In this document: in pieces, positions 8,108-14,936 of the stretch | How positions within the stretch are numbered: the stretch's first letter is position 1 | How the letters are laid out: each line of letters opens with the position of its first letter | NCBI GenBank assembly: GCA_011049795.1 | Contig: DRHD01000380.1 | Location: 1-14,936 of the forward strand | Length of the DNA stretch: 14,936 nucleotides | Reading direction: 5' to 3' | Source of the DNA: Porticoccus sp. | GTDB taxonomy: Bacteria; Pseudomonadota; Gammaproteobacteria; Pseudomonadales; Porticoccaceae | The notes under the pieces: model-generated | Database searches by the model: none | What the model saw: only the letters and a program-made list of their open reading frames with translations | What the model was told of the DNA's origin: nothing | Made by a program: the position numbers and the translations under genes

Positions 8108-8964
8108 GCCGGGTAGCAGCACTGCAAATGACCAGTGGGGGTAACCTTGAGGCCAACTTGCAGCAGGCAAAGGAGTTAATAGAGCGTGCGGTCAAACAGG
8201 GGGCCAAATTACTGGTGCTTCCCGAATATTTTGCCTACCACGGTTGCCGGGATGTATCAGCCATTGCTGAGAGAGAACAGTCTCCAGCAGGCCCCGCTCG
8301 GACATTTCTGTCAGAGCAGGCCCGGCTTCATCAAATATGGATTGTGGGTGGGACTATTCCCGTTGCGCTGTCTTCAAACTCAGCACATTTAGTCTCCACC
8401 CCTCATGATAAGCGTGCTATGGCCAGCTGTTTTGTGGTGGATGATGAAGGCCATGAAGTGGCCTGTTACCAAAAAATGCACCTGTTTGATGTGCAGGTGG
8501 ATGATGCCAAGGGGAGTTATCGTGAATCAGATGATTACTGTCATGGTGATCAACCCGTGGTGGTGGATACGCCATTTGGCAGGCTGGGTTTGAGTGTTTG
8601 TTATGATCTGCGTTTTCCCGAGTTATACCGCTACCTTACTGACCAAGGTGCAGAGTTAATTGTGGTGCCCTCTGCTTTTACTGCAAAAACAGGTGAAGCT
8701 CACTGGCAGCTACTGTTGCGAGCTAGGGCAGTAGAAAACCTTAGCTATGTGATTGGGGCGAATATGGGCGACCGCTCTCATCCAAAGCAGTCCACTTGGG
8801 GTGGCTCAGCTATCGTAGACCCTTGGGGTAATGTTCTCTCTGAACTGAAGGATGGACAGGGCGTCACGATTGCTGACGTTGACCTGGATTATCTAAAAAA
8901 ACTACGTCAAAAAATGCCTGTGCATGAACATCGCCGATTTAGTGTGGTCAAACCTTCACACTAA
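8104..8964 (+). CDS. Carbon-nitrogen hydrolase, Nit1/deaminated-glutathione-amidase type
   Basis: This is a 286-residue cytoplasmic nitrilase-superfamily amidase. The Glu-Lys-Cys catalytic set is visible: E41 in LVLPEYF, K124 in CYQKMHLFDV and C166 in SVCYDLRFPELYR. The C-terminal pattern (AHWQLLLRARAVEN, VDPWGNVL, YLKKLRQKMPVHEHRR) resembles the Nit1 branch, which hydrolyses deaminated glutathione, a damaged metabolite, rather than the omega-amidase branch. The exact substrate is inferred from family resemblance. GTG start: GGAAGAGAG at 8088-8096 precedes it, and it overlaps the yhdP stop by 4 nt. A nitrilase directly after yhdP is the usual order in Pseudomonas-like genomes, where tldD follows; here tldD is absent. 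Confidence 0.92.
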   Translation: MSRVAALQMTSGGNLEANLQQAKELIERAVKQGAKLLVLPEYFAYHGCRDVSAIAEREQSPAGPARTFLSEQARLHQIWIVGGTIPVALSSNSAHLVSTPHDKRAMASCFVVDDEGHEVACYQKMHLFDVQVDDAKGSYRESDDYCHGDQPVVVDTPFGRLGLSVCYDLRFPELYRYLTDQGAELIVVPSAFTAKTGEAHWQLLLRARAVENLSYVIGANMGDRSHPKQSTWGGSAIVDPWGNVLSELKDGQGVTIADVDLDYLKKLRQKMPVHEHRRFSVVKPSH

Positions 8965-8992
8965 CCTTTCGGGTCAATCCTTAGGTCAAATT

Positions 8993-9517
8993 ATGAATCA
9001 TCGAATTTCCTCGATACTCTTTGTGTTGCTTGTGATGTTGTCTGGCTCTGTAGCGGCAGTAGAAAGTCCCCAGTTCAAGATGAGCATTGAGCAGGCGCAG
9101 CAATTGATTGCCGAAAGTCGTGATTTGGATACCATTCCCAAAGCGGTTTGGAAGCAAATTCTCACGCCTAAACAGTTTAATCTCCTCTGGGAAAAAGGTA
9201 CCGAGCAATCATTCACCGGCAGTCTTCTCTACAACAAGCAAAAAGGTACTTACGTTACTGCTGGGTGTCGGTTGCCGGTTTTTCACTCCAGCCAAAAATA
9301 CAAATCTGGTACGGGTTGGCCCAGTTTTTGGGAAATGTATAAAGCAGAGAATATTGCTCTAGAAGATGACTGGTCATGGATGGGTAAGCGCACGGAAATT
9401 GTCTCCGCTTGTGGTGAGCACCTAGGGCATGTGTTTGAGGATGGTCCACAGCCTACTGGGCTCCGCTATTGCATTAACTCTGAGGCGTTGCTGTTTATTC
9501 CCGACGAGCAAGAGTAG
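8993..9517 (+). CDS. msrB: Exported MsrB-like methionine-R-sulfoxide reductase with altered zinc site
   Basis: MsrB reduces methionine-R-sulfoxide in proteins. The 174-residue protein starts with a hydrophobic signal-type segment (residues 5-20) and an AA-V junction near 21-23, pointing to export to the periplasm. The MsrB fold motifs are present: SGTGWPSFW (105-113), HLGHVFEDGP (143-152) and GLRYCIN (156-162) with catalytic C160. The usual two CxxC zinc pairs are broken. The first pair reads TAGC with only C92. The second region reads VSACG with only C140, and it is one residue shorter before HLGH than in the typical family. C92 or C140 could act as the resolving cysteine; this is inference. 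The ATG at 8993 is chosen because it gives the signal peptide directly and follows TTAGG; an ATG at 8924 would overlap the nitrilase end. It lies 28 nt after the nitrilase and is probably co-transcribed. Confidence 0.9.
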   Translation: MNHRISSILFVLLVMLSGSVAAVESPQFKMSIEQAQQLIAESRDLDTIPKAVWKQILTPKQFNLLWEKGTEQSFTGSLLYNKQKGTYVTAGCRLPVFHSSQKYKSGTGWPSFWEMYKAENIALEDDWSWMGKRTEIVSACGEHLGHVFEDGPQPTGLRYCINSEALLFIPDEQE

Positions 9518-9545
9518 CTGTACTGGTTGTCTCAAGGGCAAGCCG

Positions 9546-9568
9546 TTAGGGGTGGAATCTGCCCCTAA
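9546..9568 (+). terminator. Hairpin after msrB, weak terminator candidate
   Basis: TTAGGGG (9546-9552) and CCCCTAA (9562-9568) form a perfect 7-bp stem with a 9-nt loop, 28 nt after the msrB stop. No T-run follows, so it is not a standard intrinsic terminator; it may instead stabilise the 3' end of the transcript. A TATAAT lies just after it at 9574-9579, without a recognisable -35 box. Confidence 0.35.
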
Positions 9569-9655
9569 ATCCATATAATATCCCGGCCTGCCAGCTGTTA
9601 CACCTCGTATTATTGGGGGTGCACTTGAGTAAAACCCCATGAAAAGGTAAGTCCT

Positions 9656-9940
9656 ATGACCACAGAATTTGAATGTACTTCTTTCGACGAGCTTGTCCTT
9701 ATCATTAAAGATATCGAGTTCAAATATTCTGAATGTAAGGTAATGTCTGAAAGAGAAAGTAAAAGATTCCCACATGTAGAGTTGATTCTTAAATCACCCT
9801 GCGGGCATTTTGCAGAAGTACTTGTGTCTTCCCACGATTCAGAAGTTGGTAAGAGCAATATTGTTCGCGGCGAATACGACGGCTTGCTCATTGATGAAGA
9901 TGTTGCCCTGAGCCTGGCAAAATTGGCTAAGTCTTACTAG
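9656..9940 (+). CDS. Unrecognised 94-residue protein
   Basis: I do not recognise this family. Seen: an ATG at 9656 with AAGG at 9644-9647 as ribosome-binding site, and 94 residues that are acidic, soluble and without signal peptide or membrane helix. The pattern suggests a mixed alpha/beta fold: helix about 10-20, strands about 41-46 and 53-58, helix about 80-92. Three cysteines (C7, C27, C49) are present with no metal motif. Base composition is AT-rich: bases 9661-9720 are 35% GC by count, below the housekeeping neighbours, which may mean transfer. A possible 5-bp stem GGGGT/ACCCC at 9616-9638 lies in the leader just before the ribosome-binding site. The stop codon is at the centre of a perfect 20-bp palindrome. 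Two opposite-strand frames overlap it but have no supporting signals. That the gene is real rests on its ribosome-binding site and sensible composition. Confidence 0.65.
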   Translation: MTTEFECTSFDELVLIIKDIEFKYSECKVMSERESKRFPHVELILKSPCGHFAEVLVSSHDSEVGKSNIVRGEYDGLLIDEDVALSLAKLAKSY

Positions 9941-9948
9941 TAAGACTT
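9929..9948. repeat. Perfect 20-bp palindrome across a stop codon
   Basis: Bases 9929-9948 (AAGTCTTACTAGTAAGACTT) are identical to their reverse complement, with the TAG stop of the preceding gene at 9938-9940. In RNA it can form a stem of up to about 8-9 bp with a minimal loop, followed by TCTTGGTTTCTC, which is only moderately T-rich. It could be a weak terminator or a dimeric protein-binding site; the sequence does not decide. Confidence 0.6.
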
Positions 9949-10185
9949 TCTTGGTTTCTCAGTAGCCTCAACCCTTCCTTTGTTGTTCTTGTGGTGGAAA
10001 GCCTGAGTTTCTTCAGGGAAAGGGTGAGCTGGGCATCAAAAGAAGTCACCCAAAATAAGTAACCGTGATACCAACATAACGTAACACCAAAACAAATAGC
10101 CCACCACTAAACTGGATTCGTAGACCTAGCTACACTACTGTAAGAGTGCTTCTATTTACATTCAGCAGTGGGTCGTGGAGGTTGT
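9941..10185. other. Intergenic region upstream of the CNNM gene
   Basis: These 245 nt separate the 94-residue gene from the CNNM/CBS gene. Apart from the right half of the 20-bp palindrome I see a minor 5-bp stem, CCTGA/TCAGG at 10002-10017, and the ribosome-binding site GGAGG at 10177-10181. No convincing -35/-10 pair, RNA gene or coding frame was found, although a promoter for the next gene should be here. Confidence 0.4.
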
Positions 10186-11409
10186 ATGGCATCTCAGGTT
10201 AAAAGCCTATGTTTTCTACTTGTGCTTTTATCTCTGACGTTTGTTGGAGTAGCTTTTGCTGTCGATATAGAGAGCTCTCCACCTCTTCAGAAAGAACAAT
10301 CAAATGCAGTTTTTCTTCTGATTATCTTTGTCAGTATGGCATTGGTTATCTCCTTCCTATGTTCTGTCGCCGAAACGGTACTATTGAGTATTACCCCTTC
10401 TTATATCGAAGGCTTGGGAGAAAAAAATCCCGAGCAAGCGAAACAACTAAAATTACTTCGTCAGGAAAAAATAGACCGTTCTCTCGCCGCCATATTAACC
10501 ATGAATACCGTCGCCCATACCGTAGGAGCCATTGAAGCAGGCGCTCAATCAGCGGTCATATTTGGTAGTGCCTGGGTTGGGGTTTTCTCCGGAATCATGA
10601 CCTTGATGATTCTTTTTCTTTCAGAAATTATTCCTAAGACTTTGGGCGCTGTCTATTGGAGAAAACTGGTTGGGGTGACCATGTGGTATATACGAGCCCT
10701 AATCGCGATTCTGTACCCCTTGGTAAGAGCTTCAGAGGGGATTACCAGGCTCATTACTCGTGGAAAAAATGTGCATCGGTTTAGTCGTGATGAGTTTTTG
10801 GCCATGGTCGGGTTTGGGCACAAGGAGGGTGAAATTGATGATCATGAATCTAAAATTATTAAAAATTTATTTCGGTTTCGATTGCTAAAAGTTACCGATA
10901 TTATGACGCCGCGTATCGTTATTACGGCACTCTCTCAGGACATGATGGCCACGGAAGCTCAGAAGGCTATACGCCACTGTCCATTTTCCCGTTTACCGCT
11001 ATATGGAGAGAATATCGACGATATCACGGGTTTTGCACTGAAAGATAAAATCATGCTGTATCAGCCCTCAGGAGGGGAGGAGCTCACACTTGAATCGTAC
11101 AAACGAAAAATTCATGCCGTTCCCGATTCCATGTTGTTACCAAAAATGTTGGAATTTTTTCTCGATAATCGACAACAGATTGCTGTTATTGTTGATGAAT
11201 ATGGTGGTGTTAAAGGGTTGGTCACCCTTGAGGACGTCATCGAAACATTATTGGGAATGGATATCGTGGATGAAACCGATAACGTGGCCGATATGCAAGC
11301 GTTGGCAAGGCAGCAATGGGTTAAACGTGCCGAAGCTTTAGGGTTTGAATTACCTGATGAGTTGTTGGTTCTGGATAAGGTTGAGAGAAAGGAGGGCGGT
11401 GAAAAGTAA
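10186..11409 (+). CDS. CNNM-domain membrane protein with CBS pair (CorB/hemolysin-related family)
   Basis: The 407-residue protein belongs to the CNNM (DUF21) family, whose members include Mg2+ transporters or regulators such as CorB/MpfA and proteins annotated as hemolysin-like. Seen: an N-terminal hydrophobic segment (about 6-25) that may be a signal peptide or extra helix, then the DUF21 membrane domain (about 40-190) with VAETVLLS and the conserved SEIIPKT. A cytoplasmic CBS pair follows (about 237-360), starting DIMTPRIVI and ending VIVDEYGGVKGLVTLEDVIETLLG. The chain stops about 45 residues after the CBS pair, so the C-terminal CorC_HlyC domain found in many relatives is absent. The ATG at 10186 follows GGAGG with a 4-nt spacer; a GTG at 10168 is in frame but less well placed. 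The transported ion is not deducible here. Confidence 0.92.
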   Translation: MASQVKSLCFLLVLLSLTFVGVAFAVDIESSPPLQKEQSNAVFLLIIFVSMALVISFLCSVAETVLLSITPSYIEGLGEKNPEQAKQLKLLRQEKIDRSLAAILTMNTVAHTVGAIEAGAQSAVIFGSAWVGVFSGIMTLMILFLSEIIPKTLGAVYWRKLVGVTMWYIRALIAILYPLVRASEGITRLITRGKNVHRFSRDEFLAMVGFGHKEGEIDDHESKIIKNLFRFRLLKVTDIMTPRIVITALSQDMMATEAQKAIRHCPFSRLPLYGENIDDITGFALKDKIMLYQPSGGEELTLESYKRKIHAVPDSMLLPKMLEFFLDNRQQIAVIVDEYGGVKGLVTLEDVIETLLGMDIVDETDNVADMQALARQQWVKRAEALGFELPDELLVLDKVERKEGGEK

Positions 11410-11437
11410 TATTTATTTTACGTAGCACCGCCCTTTT
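11394..11437 (+). terminator. Intrinsic terminator overlapping the end of the CNNM gene
   Basis: GGGCGGTG (11394-11401) pairs perfectly with CACCGCCC (11426-11433), giving an 8-bp GC-rich stem followed directly by TTTT (11434-11437). The 24-nt AT-rich loop contains the TAA stop codon (11407-11409), so the left arm codes for the last residues of the protein. The loop is longer than usual but the stem and T-run fit a terminator on the + strand. It separates the convergent CNNM and Ais-like genes. Confidence 0.7.
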
Positions 11438-11510
11438 AGCTTTGATGAATAAGATTGTCGATGGTAGAGGGTGCTAGGTATTAATGATCACCACAAAGTA
11501 TTGTTGTTAA

Positions 11511-12152
11511 TTATTTATAGGCAGCATCCCAATCTTTTGCGAGCAAATAGCCTAAAATATTTATTTCCCTCTTGTGTTTATCTACAGTCAAAAAGACTGA
11601 ATAGCCATAGGTTTCATCTATGTTAAGGTTAGATTTAATTAACGCAGCCCCTTGCTTATTTTTTAGCGAATTTATACAGCCGCTGTGAGTAATTAATATT
11701 AAATTTTTACCACTTTCTTTGTATTTAAAAATATTCTCTTGAAGAGACTCTTTACAGTTTTCTATTAACCATGGTTGATTAGTAGTCTTACGACCAAACA
11801 TGAAGTCTGCAGTTTGAACAGTACGCTTAATTGGGCTGTTATAAATTACAGTGGTGTGTGCTGGAAGGTTTTTATACCCTACCCCTATCTTCATGGCCTC
11901 TTTGGCCCCAGGTATAGTGATGCCATCATCACCATCAACACATTGGTTTTCAGACCTATCGCAACGCTCTGTGTGACGGATTAGTGATACCACATTGCCT
12001 AAAGCCCAGTGGCCTTCAAGGGTGCGTAAGGGCCTTCCATCATTAGTTAATAAGCTGTCCATTTGCTTGGGCTGGGGCTGGGACTGGAGAATAAAAAAAG
12101 CAATCGCACCTGCGATAATAACAAGAATAGCTAGGGCTAATTTTTGTTTCAT
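11511..12152 (-). CDS. Ais-like membrane-anchored histidine phosphatase
   Basis: This is a 213-residue histidine-phosphatase-superfamily protein. Residues 5-22 form a hydrophobic N-terminal segment, indicating a signal anchor with a periplasmic catalytic domain. Seen: LIRHTERCDRSENQC (57-71), with the phosphate-accepting H60 and R59, matches the corresponding segment of E. coli Ais (RHAERCDRSTNQC) closely. R110 in SPIKRTVQTA and H156 in LITHSGC complete the active site. Ais is annotated as the LPS core heptose(II)-phosphate phosphatase, so an envelope sugar phosphate is a plausible substrate, but this is inference. The gene is clearly AT-rich: bases 11641-11700 and 11701-11760 are 37% and 23% GC by count, against 60% for 12541-12600 in rlmH, which suggests horizontal acquisition. 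It lies downstream of rlmH, where mrdA would be expected. The ribosome-binding site is weak (AGG about 9 nt before the ATG). Confidence 0.85.
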   Translation of the reverse strand: MKQKLALAILVIIAGAIAFFILQSQPQPKQMDSLLTNDGRPLRTLEGHWALGNVVSLIRHTERCDRSENQCVDGDDGITIPGAKEAMKIGVGYKNLPAHTTVIYNSPIKRTVQTADFMFGRKTTNQPWLIENCKESLQENIFKYKESGKNLILITHSGCINSLKNKQGAALIKSNLNIDETYGYSVFLTVDKHKREINILGYLLAKDWDAAYK

Positions 12153-12254
12153 GATGGAAACCTATGCTCTAATTGAATAGTGTTAGCGTATTTTTAGGAG
12201 AGGATGAGGTATAGGTGTATGTAGTTTTATTGGTGCCATATTAAAGGTATTGGC

Positions 12255-12722
12255 TTACCGGTGATACGGGTGCCCGGCATTAATAGTCCCAGCGCGGTAT
12301 ATCTGCTCCACTAATAGAATACGCACTAATGGATGGGGCAGAGTCAGAGCAGATAAGGACCATTTGCTGTTGGCGCGTTTCAGACATTCGGGAGCCAAGC
12401 CATCGGGGCCGCCCACTAGTAAGCTGAAATTGTCACCGGAGAGTTGCCACTGTTGCAGCTTTTTGGCCAGTTGTTCGGTACTCCAGGGCTTGCCCAGTAC
12501 ATCCAGTGCGATCACATGGTCCTGCTCACCAATGGCCTTGAGCATGGCTTCACCTTCGCGGGCAATGGCGCGGTTAATATCCGCACCTTTTCCCCGCTGG
12601 CCCAGTGGTAGTTCAATAATTTCCAGGTTGAGTTCTGAGGGAAGGCGTTTCAGGTATTCATTACAGCCAGCACTTACCCAGTCGGGCATTTTAGTCCCGA
12701 CGGCAATGATTCTTAGTCGCAC
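12255..12722 (-). CDS. rlmH: 23S rRNA pseudouridine-1915 N3-methyltransferase RlmH
   Basis: RlmH is a small SPOUT-class methyltransferase that acts as a dimer on assembled 70S ribosomes and methylates pseudouridine 1915 in helix 69 of 23S rRNA using S-adenosylmethionine. The 155 residues match the usual length. Motifs seen: the N-terminal [16 protein letters not shown], the cofactor-binding LLVGGPDGL (101-109) in the trefoil knot, [19 protein letters not shown] (127-144) and the closing HPYHR. It begins 6 nt after the rsfS stop and is the last gene of the proA-nadD-rsfS-rlmH run. No clear terminator is visible after it. Confidence 0.97.
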   Translation of the reverse strand: MRLRIIAVGTKMPDWVSAGCNEYLKRLPSELNLEIIELPLGQRGKGADINRAIAREGEAMLKAIGEQDHVIALDVLGKPWSTEQLAKKLQQWQLSGDNFSLLVGGPDGLAPECLKRANSKWSLSALTLPHPLVRILLVEQIYRAGTINAGHPYHR

Positions 12723-12728
12723 GGGGAC

Positions 12729-13091
12729 TTACCCTTCCTGAAGGTCTTCACTGTCAGCATTGAGGTCGCTGGGACGAACGGACCATAGCTTTTCCAGTTC
12801 ATAAAATTCGCGAGTGGTGGGTAGCATGACGTGGAGCACGATATCTCCAAAGTCCACCAAGACCCACTCACCAGACTCCATACCCTCGATACCTATTGGG
12901 CGGAAGCCAGCTTTTTTCCCATCGTCGATGGCGTTGTTGGCGAGCCCTTTGACCTGCCGGTTTGAGGTGCCTGTGACGACGATGATGGTGTCCATAATGT
13001 CGGTAAGGTCACTGACATCGAGTGTGACGATATCTTTACCCTTAACATCTTCAAGGGCGTTAACCACGATGTTTTTTAGATTTTTACTCAT
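12729..13091 (-). CDS. rsfS: Ribosome silencing factor RsfS
   Basis: RsfS binds protein L14 (uL14) of the 50S subunit and blocks joining with the 30S subunit, lowering translation during starvation. The 120 residues show the family core: DVSDLTDIMDTIIVVTGTSNRQVKGLA (25-51), then IGIEGMESGEWVLVDFGDIVLHVMLPTTREFYELEKLW. The length and the position between nadD and rlmH are standard for gammaproteobacteria. It is separated from nadD by 26 nt and from rlmH by 6 nt, consistent with one transcript. Confidence 0.97.
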   Translation of the reverse strand: MSKNLKNIVVNALEDVKGKDIVTLDVSDLTDIMDTIIVVTGTSNRQVKGLANNAIDDGKKAGFRPIGIEGMESGEWVLVDFGDIVLHVMLPTTREFYELEKLWSVRPSDLNADSEDLQEG

Positions 13092-13117
13092 TGAGTTTCC
13101 TGTTTTGATACTTCTTT

Positions 13118-13777
13118 TTAATCTGAGTACAGCTGATGCTGCCTAATGTAATCAATAACCTTGTCGGGTACCAGATAGCGAATGGATTCCCCTCGCTGTA
13201 GTGCCTGACGAATGCCTGTGGCCGATACGGGCAACAGTGTTATTTCCCTAATTAATACCTTGCCTGCAGGTTGTGCCTGTAATTGTTCTGCACTGGTTGC
13301 GCGGTGTTCGTGGATGAACTCCAGTACCTCACCGCTTTGGGGTAAATGCCACCCCGGCCTTGCTACGGCGACGATATGGGCGAGGTCTGTTAATTCACAC
13401 CAGCGGTGCCACTGATTGAGATTGACCAGTGAGTCCATGCCGATACAGAGGCACAGTGGCGTTTCTGTACCGATTTCGGCACGAATTTCTGTCAGTGTAT
13501 CCAGTGTATAAGAGGGACCTTGACGTCGTAACTCTCTATCGTCGGTCACCAATCCTGGTTCATTCGTCAGTGCGAGCTGTAGCATCGCCAGGCGATGCTT
13601 AGCACTAGCCTCAGGTTGTATCCTGTGTGGCGGATTGGCATTGGGAATCAGTCGCATTTCACTGAGTCCGAGTCTCTTTCTCAGCTCCACCGATGTTCTG
13701 AGGTGGCCAATATGTACTGGATCAAAGGTGCCACCAAAGATGCCAACCCCTTTTGAATGATCAGTCTTCAGCGACAT
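13118..13777 (-). CDS. nadD: Nicotinate-nucleotide adenylyltransferase NadD
   Basis: NadD transfers AMP from ATP to nicotinate mononucleotide to make deamido-NAD, a step shared by de novo and salvage NAD synthesis. The 219 residues show GIFGGTFDPVHIGHL (12-26), the nucleotidyltransferase signature with the HxGH motif (H22-H25), the NPPHR loop (48-52), the GMDSLVNLNQWHRW segment (113-126) and, near the end, VSATGIR (184-190), a variant of the usual ISxTxIR. The ATG at 13777 gives a short extra N-terminus of about 10 residues before the first strand, and its ribosome-binding site is weak. It lies 24 nt after proA. Confidence 0.97.
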   Translation of the reverse strand: MSLKTDHSKGVGIFGGTFDPVHIGHLRTSVELRKRLGLSEMRLIPNANPPHRIQPEASAKHRLAMLQLALTNEPGLVTDDRELRRQGPSYTLDTLTEIRAEIGTETPLCLCIGMDSLVNLNQWHRWCELTDLAHIVAVARPGWHLPQSGEVLEFIHEHRATSAEQLQAQPAGKVLIREITLLPVSATGIRQALQRGESIRYLVPDKVIDYIRQHQLYSD

Positions 13778-13801
13778 GTTTTACCAGCTTGTACTGAAGA
13801 G

Positions 13802-14936
13802 TCATTGCCTAATTTCGCCATGACCAAATACGACCCATTTTTGAGAGGTGAGTCCTTCCAGCCCCACGGGGCCACGGGCGTGGATTTTGTCGGTGGATAT
13901 GCCAATCTCTGCCCCCAGTCCGTATTCAAAACCGTCAGCAAATCGGGTGGAGGCATTATGCATCACTGAGCTTGAGTCCACTTCCGCGATAAAACGACGG
14001 CTTCTTGTTTCATCATTGGTGACGATAGCTTCAGTATGTCGCGAGCTGTATTGGTCAATATGTGCTATCGCATCATCCATATCTGCTACGATTTTGATGG
14101 AGAGAATAGGTGCAAGATATTCAGTGCCCCAGTCTTCTTCAGTGGCAGCGGCGCAGTCGATGATCTCGCGGGTTTTTTCACAACCTCTTAATTCGACACC
14201 TTCTGCTTCATAGGCCTTGGCCAGGCGGGGCAGAATTTCTGCAGCAACCCCTTCGGCCACCAACAGGGTCTCCATGGCATTGCAGACACCATAGCGGTGG
14301 GTTTTGGCATTGAAGGCAATATTGAATGCCATATCCAGATCGGCCTTGTCATCAATATAGACATGACAAATGCCATCCAAATGTTTAATGACGGGGATGC
14401 GGGCATCATTACTGATGCGCTCAATTAGGCTCTTGCCGCCACGGGGCACAATCACATCCACGTATTCGGACAGGGTGATTAGCTCGCCCACGGCAGCGCG
14501 ATCGGTAGTTTCAACAACCTGTACCGATGCCTCGGGTAGTCCGGTAGCTGCTAGCCCTTGCTTAATACAGTCGGCGATAGCCTGGTTTGAAAGAATGGCT
14601 TCGCTGCCACCACGCAGGATGGTGGCATTACCCGATTTTAGGCACAGGCTTGCGGCATCGATGGTCACGTTGGGCCGCGACTCATAAATAATGCCAATCA
14701 CGCCGAGGGGAACCCGCATTTTACCCAGCTCAATACCGCTTGGTCGTTTGGCCAAGTCAGTAATTTCACCAATGGGGTCAGGTAACTCGGCCACCTGATG
14801 TAAACCTTCTATCATGGCGTCGACCCGGGCGTTATTCAGTTCAAGTCGATCCAGTAGTGCGGCATCAAGCCCCTTGGTTTGACCATTTTTTAAATCGCGG
14901 GCATTGGCCGCCAGTACCTTTTCACGGTTGGTGTTC
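13802..14936 (-). CDS. proA: Gamma-glutamyl phosphate reductase ProA, N-terminus outside window
   Basis: ProA reduces gamma-glutamyl phosphate with NADPH to glutamate-5-semialdehyde, the second step of proline synthesis. The frame is open to the right edge of the window, giving 377 residues; the family has about 415-420, so about 40 are missing. Seen: the aldehyde dehydrogenase-like fold with [47 protein letters not shown], the catalytic cysteine in [14 protein letters not shown], and the C-terminal [33 protein letters not shown]. An internal ATG at 14815 is not the start: the upstream residues ([19 protein letters not shown]) match conserved N-terminal family sequence. First gene of the nadD-rsfS-rlmH run. 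Confidence 0.97.
   Translation of the reverse strand, partial: NTNREKVLAANARDLKNGQTKGLDAALLDRLELNNARVDAMIEGLHQVAELPDPIGEITDLAKRPSGIELGKMRVPLGVIGIIYESRPNVTIDAASLCLKSGNATILRGGSEAILSNQAIADCIKQGLAATGLPEASVQVVETTDRAAVGELITLSEYVDVIVPRGGKSLIERISNDARIPVIKHLDGICHVYIDDKADLDMAFNIAFNAKTHRYGVCNAMETLLVAEGVAAEILPRLAKAYEAEGVELRGCEKTREIIDCAAATEEDWGTEYLAPILSIKIVADMDDAIAHIDQYSSRHTEAIVTNDETRSRRFIAEVDSSSVMHNASTRFADGFEYGLGAEIGISTDKIHARGPVGLEGLTSQKWVVFGHGEIRQ

Noticed and set aside
8924..8992. Upstream ATG for msrB
   Set aside because: It would overlap the end of the nitrilase gene and bury the signal peptide; the ATG at 8993 places the hydrophobic segment at the N-terminus.
9422..9891. Two minus-strand open frames (9422-9775 and 9610-9891)
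   Set aside because: They lie opposite msrB and the 94-residue gene, have no recognisable motifs and no good ribosome-binding site. The + strand genes explain the region better.
12153..12254. Terminator or promoter between rlmH and the Ais-like gene
   Set aside because: I looked for hairpins and -35/-10 pairs on the minus strand and found none convincing, so transcription of the Ais-like gene from the rlmH run remains open.
1..14936. CRISPR array, tRNA/rRNA, insertion sequence or phage genes
   Set aside because: No regularly spaced repeats, tRNA-like cloverleaf with CCA end, transposase or integrase motifs were seen on either strand.

Overview
The window looks like chromosomal DNA of a gammaproteobacterium. 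The order mreB-mreC-mreD-maf-rng-yhdP-nitrilase and the block proA-nadD-rsfS-rlmH are both typical of the Pseudomonas/Cellvibrionales lineages. A marine Cellvibrionales-type organism is my inference from gene order and protein style, not something the sequence proves.

Left block (+ strand, about 1-8964). The 3' end of mreB is followed by mreC and mreD (elongasome, rod shape), maf (house-cleaning nucleotide pyrophosphatase), rng (RNase G), a very large AsmA-like yhdP (envelope lipid transport), and a Nit1-type amidase. The genes are tightly packed: mreC/mreD overlap, maf/rng overlap by 4 nt, and yhdP/nitrilase overlap by 4 nt. The best supported start of mreC is a non-standard AUC codon. yhdP starts with TTG after a 243-nt gap.

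Middle region (+ strand, about 8965-11440). This carries an exported MsrB-type methionine sulfoxide reductase that lacks half of the usual zinc cysteines, an unrecognised AT-rich 94-residue protein whose stop codon lies in a perfect 20-bp palindrome, and a CNNM/CBS membrane protein whose stop codon lies in the loop of its own terminator. A convergent AT-rich gene on the minus strand (11511-12152) encodes an Ais-like histidine phosphatase with a membrane anchor. In related genomes tldD would be expected after the nitrilase, and mrdA/rodA after rlmH. Neither is here, so this stretch looks like a rearrangement junction holding accessory genes.

Right block (- strand, 12255-14936). proA (5' end outside the window), nadD, rsfS and rlmH form a compact run for proline synthesis, NAD synthesis, ribosome silencing and 23S rRNA methylation.

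I found no RNA genes, CRISPR array, insertion sequence or phage genes. The window does not show a clear new multi-gene system. The points most worth a second look are the AUC start of mreC, the altered MsrB, and the AT-rich orphan and Ais-like genes in the junction.
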